From the NCBI RefSeq assembly GCF_002443255.2, contig NW_019211455.1:19939126-20003125 (forward strand): a DNA stretch of 64,000 nt. The letters run 5' to 3'. The first letter of the stretch is position 1. The number at the start of each line of letters is the position of its first letter. Shown here piece after piece: positions 57,460 to 64,000 of the stretch. Below the pieces are notes generated by a model that made no database searches, was not told the origin of the DNA, and saw only the letters and a list, made by a program, of their open reading frames with translations. Source of the stretch: Varroa destructor (Eukaryota; Arthropoda; Arachnida; Mesostigmata; Varroidae). The translations under genes were made by a program, and so were the position numbers.

Positions 57460-57699
57460 TAGAGACGGAGTCAACCGCTTGGAGACTTTAGCTTCATCTT
57501 CGTTCAGTTGTTGGCAGCCCAAGCGGAGCGAGAGAACAAGAAGACGATCGACAGAAACCCGATGATCAACGAAAGGGGCGACAGGATGCTTCTCGACGGT
57601 CGACTCCAACTTTAGCTATCGCTGACCTCTGACCTGCTGCGATGCTCTGCAGTCTGGCTCTGGATTCTGTTGCTGTCTTTTTGGATTTTGTCCTGCGCT

Positions 57700-59190
57700 C
57701 GTCTTACGCATGGACGGCGCAAAAAATGAAATAGGCCTGGACGCGCTAAAACAGAGCGTGTCGGGGGAGGCCGACAGTGGGAACGACGCGGTATAGCAGA
57801 ATCTATATAATGCTACGAATATCACGCAGCCATACTGCGCTAATGGATCGCGACTTGGTCTAATTTCTATAGTATTTGAGCCTCACTATTTCAAAGTAAA
57901 GGTGATAGGAAAAGAGTAATCAAGGGGGAGCACGTTTTTCGACCATTAGTACCCGATCTAATAATCTTTTTTAACACATTTAGGTGTGCGCAACATGTCA
58001 TTCGCATATAGATCACTCAACGTAGATACGTCAATTACGTACGTAATGGCGTGAAATTTTAAGTTGTATTGATCAGCTAAAGATCGAATTAGAATGTCAA
58101 TATATTCACCCGTACACACCTAGCCATAGTACAGGACCGATTTGTCCTTTCGAACTCCTAATGGACACGGTATTCCGACAACAAATACGCGCCCCCTTCA
58201 TTTATATGCAACCATAATTAAATACCATCCGTTAACTATCGTTTGAAACTAGTACGTTGCGGCCAGCCATCTAGTTAAACGCGACATAAGCAGCGTCGCT
58301 CTTACTCTGCCTAATACAATAAAGTTTTTCTTGCAGTGACGATTTGTGCCGAACTGTCAACCGCCGTAGCTGTCGTGTTCGTTTTGACCGCAGTCGCCTA
58401 TCTTATATGTCATAGAAATCAGTAGGAAGCTCCACCTTTAAACCTACTCGTACGTACCTCTGTTGCGTGTTATGCTCAACGACTGAACCGCCACTCGACC
58501 GCGTTGCATCTTCCCATCACAACGCTTGACGTAGTACACAGTTTATTATGATTATATCACTATTACTATAGTACAACACAGGTGGACGTCAGGCAAGCGC
58601 ACTGTGAAAAGAAGCGACAGTATCACCGATGGAAAGTAATAGGCCTGAAGACGTTGCTGAACGCGTCGAATCTTCTCGTGGCAAGAACTGTGGGACGCTT
58701 AAGATGCCCACGAGCGCGGGCGGCTGGCAAGCGATGATTCGCACAGTGCATATAGATCGTACAATGATCGGTCACGTTGAGCATTAGTGAATCTGATCAA
58801 CCAGCTCGTTCCGGTAGAGTCCACCACTTGATTCCGGCAACTTCAGGTGTGATAGTTCAGCTGGCATCTAGCACCGCTACGTCTTCATTGACTTCAGAAA
58901 ATGTTCCATCCTAAACGAGCGCCATTCGCCCACACAACAACAACAGCCGGGTAGGAACAGCTATTGCTGTAACAACAGGAGGAGAGCAGTATCATTCCAT
59001 AGCGGTCGGTCGGACTTCTGATGAGAAACACGATTAAAAACTTGATATCATCATTATTAGACATCCACCCACCCTCGTCGTTGCCGTGATCCGATAACGT
59101 AAAACTTGATGCTAGTTTTAAGTTTCGATTGTGCATTTGAAGTTCGGGTCGACACTGGCCTCTTGACCGATTTTTCATGCGTAATCGGTA
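57700..59190. other. No supported gene
   Basis: Mixed-composition DNA. A minus frame at 58894-59196 shows no splice context. Confidence 0.38.
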
Positions 59191-59200
59191 CGGCAAATAG

Positions 59201-59424
59201 CTATGCTATCGGTAAATTATATGATATGTGTACATGCGGATCTTGATGGACCTGTCATCGAATCAGAAGTGGTGGGCATGATAAATCAGAAAAGTGGCGT
59301 CCGTGTGTTTGGCCATTTATCGGATGACATGCGCTTGGTGGATACCGAAATTGCTTTCAGTAAATGCTTGCATACATGTGGCAAAGGTGGCCCGAACGGC
59401 ATCGACGATCTCCGCGTTATGAAG
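59201..59424 (+). CDS. Exon of an unidentified protein (chain 59-61 kb)
   Basis: After CAAATAG two bases precede 74 codons (ATG at 59203). The core reads ADLDGPVIESEVVGMINQKS, GVRVFGHLSDDMRLVDTE and then CLHTCGKGGPNGIDDLRVMK, a well balanced Gly/Asp/Val composition. It ends in phase 0 at a GTGATT donor (59425). A stronger GTAAGA donor at 59436 is an alternative but would create a stop with the next exon. The two Cys and Gly-rich loop look structural; no family is recognised. Confidence 0.52.
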
Positions 59425-60150
59425 GTGATTCAATAGTAAGACCGAGATTGGTCAACGTTCGTAACCGAGTTTGTGGGGGAATCGCGTCTGTTGGGTATTC
59501 ATCACCGCGCAAACCGGCAAGTTCATCGATTGCTCATTGATGCCAAACGATGGAAAACCCATGGACCGCTCATTTTTAACGTATTTCATCTTTTCTAGTA
59601 AGGTAATCTTGTTACTCTCATGTGTGGCTATAATGTATCTAATTTGACATTACTATATCGCTTATCCAGTTCTGAGTGGTGATATTTTGCATTAGTTTCA
59701 TGAGAGTTGAATAGAAAAAAATCTGTACGGAAAGATCCAACACGTCACATCATCAACGATGGCGGGCGGGCACACGGACAGGGTTCATGATGGGTCCGAC
59801 GCATAGAACAGAGTTGAGAAGCTTTATGCTGGCAAATATCTATCTATCTATCCTTTGTATCTCTATTAACAGACTAAAGAGACATGCCTGAATTGCACTC
59901 TGAAAAGGCTAGCCAAAACTGTTGTGTGCAAAGATACTTCATTTGCGCAGACTTCATCAGCAGCGATAAAGTAGTGACTTCCAGATAGAGTTCCTTTTCC
60001 AGCGATGATTGCTATCTTAAGCAGTATAAAAAGTGAAGGAAGAAAAAATTGCCGTAAGATATTCAAAAAATATGCGTCTCATTCATGCATACATATCAGA
60101 AAATGCTACACGAATTTCATTCCATTGATAAACTCGATGAATCCCTGTAG

Positions 60151-60208
60151 GCCGATTATACTCAAGGACACCTGGCCACCGATACCTCTCTGCGCATTAG
60201 AGTTGCCG
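60151..60208 (+). CDS. Second exon of the 59-61 kb chain
   Basis: A CCCTGTAG acceptor in phase 0 and a strong GTGAGA donor (60209) enclose ADYTQGHLATDTSLRIRVA plus one base. If unspliced, the same frame continues ENGNGGAGEKTSSGSPPPLE to TGA 60334-60336, also protein-like, giving a terminal exon. The leftover G joins GA at 60755 to form Gly. Confidence 0.45.
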
Positions 60209-60370
60209 GTGAGAATGGTAATGGCGGTGCGGGCGAAAAGACTTCTTCAGGGTCTCCTCCCCCCCTGGAACGAACTTGGGGCACGAGTGACCCGTGGTCA
60301 GTAGAAACTAATGTTGGTCGCAATTGGCAAGAGTGAAGCCGCAGAAGCAAATAAAACATCGGAATATATA

Positions 60371-60470
60371 NNNNNNNNNNNNNNNNNNNNNNNNNNNNNN
60401 NNNNNNNNNNNNNNNNNNNNNNNNNNNNNNNNNNNNNNNNNNNNNNNNNNNNNNNNNNNNNNNNNNNNNN
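60371..60470. other. Assembly gap, 100 N
   Basis: Exactly 100 N, lying in the intron between two exons of the same proposed chain, so exons could be hidden. Confidence 0.99.
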
Positions 60471-60754
60471 ATTTATAGCGATTCTTGTTTCTGCGTAGAG
60501 TTGGTACTTTGCCTTACGACACCCTCGTGCTGCCTGTCTTTGAGTGCGTCCGATGGCCAGCTTGCCTATTTTTCTGAGTCAGTTTTGCATTTCCAAAGCG
60601 AAGAGGGGAAGATTGTATCTGCTCCCAAGCGGCCGATGCTGTGACCACGCCGTGTGGCGTAGTTGTTGTTGTCATATCATCCAGTGCCATCTTTATTTAC
60701 TCCCCCTCCGCCCCTTTCCTATTCACTGTCCCTATTCGCTTTCATGCGAAACAG

Positions 60755-60930
60755 GAAACACGAAGAAGACGAAAAAGGAGAAAAATCCAGTAGACAAATA
60801 TGAAATGCAAGAAATAGCAGAAGACGCAACGAGTCCAGAAATCAGAGAACACGCTGCCTCACCAGACGGCATGGACAAGCGAAGGCGTTTTTCAGTGATC
60901 TTACCCTTTTCTGTGTCTTCTGTCAAATGA
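60755..60930 (+). CDS. Terminal exon, highly charged
   Basis: A pyrimidine-rich upstream region (CCCCCTCCGCCCCTTTCC) and ACAG acceptor precede GA and the frame NTKKTKKEKNPVDKYEMQEI, AEDATSPEIREHAASPDGMD, then KRRRFSV and a short hydrophobic tail to TGA 60928-60930. A Lys-rich start and alternating acidic/basic residues suggest an unstructured cytoplasmic or nuclear tail. RRRFS is a possible basophilic kinase site. Phase fits the exon ending 60208. Confidence 0.48.
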
Positions 60931-61125
60931 CAGAATGAAAACGGACGACAGAAAGATTTACACGATCCTTCATCATAATGGTAGGGTATTCATTGCACCA
61001 TATATCTCTAACTTACCTGTTACCTCTTAGTTACTTATCTCCTTTACATGCGCTTGTATGTTACCGGATGGACCAGTGATGCCCGACGCCTCGAGCTGGC
61101 ACACAGGCACGAGTATTTCGCGTGT

Positions 61126-61154
61126 GTATATATATATATATGTGTGTATAAAGG
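61126..61154 (+). promoter_or_regulatory. TG/TA repeat followed by TATA-box-like motif
   Basis: TGTGTATATATATATATATG is followed by TATAAAGG at 61147-61154. A TATA box for a plus-strand transcript (61293 onward) is possible. The repeat context makes chance likely. Confidence 0.28.
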
Positions 61155-61901
61155 CACTTAGCGCTTAATTTAAATATAATGCAATGCATTACGATTCCGA
61201 CCCTGCCAAATACTCTACTCCATTTAACTAGCTTATAGGTGCTCTTCCTTATGCCTGTTGTTCTTTACGTTATTGCTTGCCAGCTCTAACACATGCTAGC
61301 TAGCATTGCCGTCGCCCGAAACAATATTTTTTTGTGGGCCCTGCAGTTGCTGTTGGCACCATTTATTTTTACCTATTTCCTCCACCGAGTAGCCATCTTC
61401 TTCCAAGCGGTTCTTTTCGCTGATTTGAGCAGTCGAATGTGTTCGTTATCGTTGTTATTGTTGTTACCGCCGCTGCGGGCGTTCAGCCCCGTCCAATCGG
61501 CCAAATCGCTGTTGCAGAAGTTTTTGCTACAAGTAGTTCAGGAGTGCTTTTTGCTCAGTAGTGGCCGTTCGGCTGACTGCTACGCCGACCAACCCCCGCC
61601 AGCTGCTGGGGGAGGTACGGTCGGAGAGAAACGAGCCGATCGTTGCAGCGAGCCAGGGCGTCCGGGCACAACAAAAGCGTACTACGTTTACGTTTTTTTC
61701 CTTCGCCTTTCTGTCCGTTTGTCTTCTGTATCTCTTCTGTGTGCTCTACTCGTTTTCTTTTTCGGCGGTTTTTTTCACTCTTTTTTCTCTTTCTGCTTCC
61801 ATACGCCTGACTCGCCGCCGAGACCTGCCTGCGATGTTGCTGGATGTTCGCGCGTCGCCTCCTGGTAAGGGCCCGTATCTTCAGCGACCAGTTGCTGGAT
61901 A

Positions 61902-62144
61902 ATGCCGCAGAGGAGGAACATTCCTAATATAGAACTACAGAACAAAACGTTACGCGTTACCGGTGCTCGATGCGTTGATGCGGAGCTCTTAAAGGGGCTG
62001 TTACATAAAATTATCGCAGAGGCGGGACCTGAGAGTGCTCGGGCTCGAAGGAATCTATCTATTAAGGATCTGTTATGCTTTGGGCTGCCGTACGACGTCC
62101 GCTTCAATGACGATATGTGGTGGTGCCAGCCAAGCAGTAAATAG
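61902..62144 (+). CDS. Candidate 80-residue ORF, amphipathic middle
   Basis: ATG to TAG. It begins MPQRRNIPNIELQNKTLRVT, has an amphipathic stretch ARCVDAELLKGLLHKIIAEA, a basic GPESARARRN, and ends LPYDVRFNDDMWWCQPSSK. Composition and RNY codons are strongly protein-like. GTAAAT after QPS could be a donor. Another frame of similar quality (to 62253, ending RSEDGPYHCEVEQ) follows directly, so a frameshift or an unseen splice may link them. ARARR resembles a proprotein-convertase site, but there is no signal peptide. Confidence 0.48.
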   Translation: MPQRRNIPNIELQNKTLRVTGARCVDAELLKGLLHKIIAEAGPESARARRNLSIKDLLCFGLPYDVRFNDDMWWCQPSSK

Positions 62145-62789
62145 ACGAAGCATAGCCAGCAGTATCGTGAGGAGCAGCATCAGCGTAAAACTAAGGAGCG
62201 AAGACGGCCCTTACCATTGTGAAGTAGAGCAGAATGTAGCTTTTTCCGGTTAGCTTGTGCGTCTTACCCGTAGACGCAGATAGGCACTTAGTATCACTGA
62301 AAATACTCCTGGTAGGTGTAAGATATTAAAGCGGTGGTTGTTTTCGAAATTCACGGAAGCCTCTATTGTAGATTTTTTGCCACTCCTATGTTTTCCGCCG
62401 TTTCCTTTGTGACCCCGTTCTTTAGTTTAAAGGATGCTCTTACTCATAATTTGAACATCAGTGTCTAGATACTGTCCCATAGCGCCGACGGTACAACTCA
62501 AGAAGTTTCTAAACATTTCTGCGCTGATTTCATTAATAGCAGAATCAGCATAGAACAAGTTAGTTGCCGTAAGCGTTCAGGTTTGCCTGCAGCGAAAAAT
62601 TATCAGCCAGCGAGACCGTCGCTTTGAGCCTCGGCCAGATCGAGCTACCTACAGTCAGCATCACACAATATTATTAAACTTCACTCAGTTATACGTCAAT
62701 CAAATCGTATTTTGTTGGTCGGCTGTCTCGCTTCTTTCGGGCCCGCACTGTCGCATACGCTATCGACTATAAGTGCGTTCATTGATCGA

Positions 62790-63098
62790 TCACTTAGCTC
62801 TCTTGTTGTTGTAATATCCGTTGCCAAATACAGCAGAATTACTAGGAGGTGTAGCTTGCTTATTTTCCTCCCTGCCTTTCTTTCCTCCAATGTATGGACG
62901 CGTAGGGAATCCGAGCCGCATCAACTCACTACTACACCATATTACTGTTAATGGTAGCTTGTAGGTGGATCGATGGCGATCCGAGCTATACGTCTGATAG
63001 CGCAGCTGCCTGCAGGCCGCGCCAGGACTAACGCATACACATGCCGTCCAATCGGTGGAACCAGCTACAAGCACCATCAAAATTGGCCAAACCATCAA
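62790..63098 (-). CDS. Candidate secreted-type ORF, antisense to 62973-63206
   Basis: An open minus frame extends from about 63137 to 62790. An ATG near 63095 gives MVWPILMVLVAGSTDWTAC, signal-peptide-like, then VCVSPGAACRQLRYQTYSSD, a middle with four further aromatic or Cys residues and a Gly/Asn/Lys end (GKKGREENKQ). Opposite it, codon for codon, lies a plus frame of 77 residues. Mirrored RNY bias makes both look coding. Confidence 0.33.
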   Translation of the reverse strand: MMVWPILMVLVAGSTDWTACVCVSPGAACRQLRYQTYSSDRHRSTYKLPLTVIWCSSELMRLGFPTRPYIGGKKGREENKQATPPSNSAVFGNGYYNNKRAK

Positions 63099-63206
63099 AA
63101 TAATGGCCCTGGTGACGGTAATTTCACATTGTCGTCAACGTCTGCCACCTTAACGCTTCCTCTCCGCTCGCAACCGAATTTATCAAGGGCATGTTTTTCA
63201 TTATAA
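62973..63206 (+). CDS. Candidate 77-residue ORF, antisense to 62790-63098
   Basis: ATG to TAA. MAIRAIRLIAQLPAGRARTN, then YTCRPIGGTSYKHHQNWPNH, a Gly/Asn section (QNNGPGDGNFTLSSTSATLT) and a basic end. His/Asn/Gly-rich, with no clear signal peptide. In competition with the minus frame on the same bases. Confidence 0.32.
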   Translation: MAIRAIRLIAQLPAGRARTNAYTCRPIGGTSYKHHQNWPNHQNNGPGDGNFTLSSTSATLTLPLRSQPNLSRACFSL

Positions 63207-63491
63207 GCGATGCTCAGAGAACAAAAAAGTTATTAGCAACAAACAACGACATCGGCACGGTGAAATGCACGCAATAACAGCAACAACGAAGAGTTGAGGA
63301 ACTATAATAATGGCTCTGGCATGGACATCATCATGCAGATATTGTCAAGTGATATCTGGAAATTGAAGAGTATGACGCTAGTACTCTTCGATAACTACGA
63401 TAATTGCGTACAAGAAAATAGTACCGCTACTAGTAGTACAACGTTTTTAGTATTGTCGTTTGCTTGTTTCGTTTAAAACGCGCATGTGAAC

Positions 63492-63508
63492 GGGGGGGGG
63501 GGGGGGGG
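63492..63508. repeat. G17 homopolymer
   Basis: Seventeen consecutive G on plus. It could form a quadruplex. Its length is also a likely place for sequencing error. Confidence 0.95.
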
Positions 63509-63576
63509 AAAGCGGAGATTTGAGAGGGCAATGTTTCTGGACGGCGGGGGTAGCAGGCTTGATGATATGACTTTAC

Positions 63577-63692
63577 ACGAATAAGCGTAGTTGAAAGAAC
63601 GGACGCATTGTGAGCCACACACAGAAGGGGCATCGACATCGGTCGAGGTCGTCCGTCTCTTTCGGAGGCGATGGTTGCTTTGGTGGCAGCAG
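63577..63692 (-). CDS. Candidate exon, Pro-rich then CxC-x2-C
   Basis: A strong acceptor (CCCGTTTTTTTGTGTTATCG...GCCTGCAG) begins a phase-0 frame LLPPKQPSPPKETDDLDRCR, then CPFCVWLTMRPFFQLRLF, ending two bases into a codon at GTAAAG, just before an in-frame TAA. Arg-Cys-Arg-Cys-Pro-Phe-Cys is a compact Cys cluster that could bind metal or be acylated. Two other minus frames are also open across it (GSPAAAATKATIASERDG...). Confidence 0.38.
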
Positions 63693-64000
63693 CTGCAGGC
63701 GATCCGATAACACAAAAAAACGGGAGAGGTATAAAACGGAATATAAAAACGTCATAAAGGATCACTATTGTGCATCGGAGCATCCCAGTAATTACTGACT
63801 GCCTCAATTATTATTGTTATTATTACTGTCATCATTATGACAGCAAACGTTTTTGTCAAGTAAGAACAAAAACAACTTGGTTGTGCATAGTTGGCGTCTA
63901 CCGAACCTGAATGGCGCTGTGTTACGTGTCAGCCTGAAATGCCGTATGTTTTTATCTTCCATTTCTGCACCCTGAAGAACCGGTGTGTTTGTGCCGTACA

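Noticed and set aside
60324..60644. 106-codon frame across the N gap
   Set aside because: A third of it is undefined sequence, so the open frame is meaningless there.
61293..61868. 191-codon plus frame, the longest ATG frame in the window
   Set aside because: Pyrimidine-rich DNA makes two plus frames open together. The product is a low-complexity Leu/Phe/Ser string with a Cys and Arg mix untypical of real proteins. Its GTAAGG donor leads nowhere close. More likely leader sequence of the 61902 gene.
1..64000. Prokaryotic-type systems (operons, CRISPR, defence islands, integrons)
   Set aside because: There are no dense co-directional long ORFs, Shine-Dalgarno spacing or spaced direct-repeat arrays, and the sequence has eukaryotic exon-intron character.

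Overview
This window looks like nuclear DNA from an animal, most likely an arthropod. It is moderately AT-rich. It has no prokaryote-style gene packing, no CRISPR array and no rRNA. It carries (TA)n, (TCAG)n, (CAG)n and G17 simple repeats, two exactly 100-base runs of N (scaffold gaps at 47668-47767 and 60371-60470), two diverged copies of what looks like a tRNA-derived SINE, and a triple TATCGATA cluster like the DRE/BEAF sites of insect housekeeping promoters. A mite or tick is a guess only. No continuous open frame is long enough to be a normal gene, so what is visible is exons of split genes. All coding calls were made by eye from open frame, polypyrimidine-AG acceptor, GT donor, phase agreement between neighbouring exons and amino-acid composition. 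No homology search was possible. By chance some stop-free stretches next to splice-like sites must be false, so confidences are deliberately modest.

Layout. 1-6.9 kb: plus-strand exons at 1.1-2.35 kb, minus-strand exons at 2.7 and 5.4-5.7 kb, the TATCGATA cluster at 5.37-5.43 kb, and a well supported plus-strand terminal exon (6587-6864) ending in a transmembrane helix. 9.6-14.3 kb: a phase-consistent plus-strand chain 10033-10281 / 12045-12080 / 12794-13015, then a compact three-exon small secretory-type gene (13262-13842), a second tiny secreted-type reading frame (13897-14064) and a poly(A) signal. 18.9-25.5 kb: densely alternating plus and minus candidates, including a minus-strand chain 24306-23134 whose last exon is among the most protein-like sequences here, and a compact group of palindromes at 21.93-21.98 kb. 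29.2-30.6 kb: a plus-strand chain in which one exon resembles the first Ig-like domain of gp130/Domeless-type cytokine receptors. 33.6-35.6 kb: a long GC- and triplet-rich leader ending in a clear first coding exon with a GTAAGT donor, so a large gene probably continues to the right. 37-45 kb: one long open exon (37156-37489), a minus-strand secreted-type frame (39723-40007) and the two SINE copies. 49.8-53.1 kb: several small plus-strand frames and a credible C-terminal exon (52921-53096). 57-64 kb: another gene-rich stretch with a three-exon chain on plus (59201-60930), an unidentified 80-residue frame (61902-62144), overlapping sense/antisense frames at 62.8-63.2 kb and a minus-strand Pro/Cys exon (63577-63692).

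The long remaining stretches (3.0-5.0, 14.3-17.9, 27-29.1, 38.2-39.5, 41-45.9, 46.2-49.3, 53.2-57.2 and 57.7-59.2 kb) show nothing beyond low-complexity sequence that I can support, and are best read as intron or intergenic DNA. Because introns are long, neighbouring exons may belong to the same gene or to different genes. I state joins only where splice phases agree.
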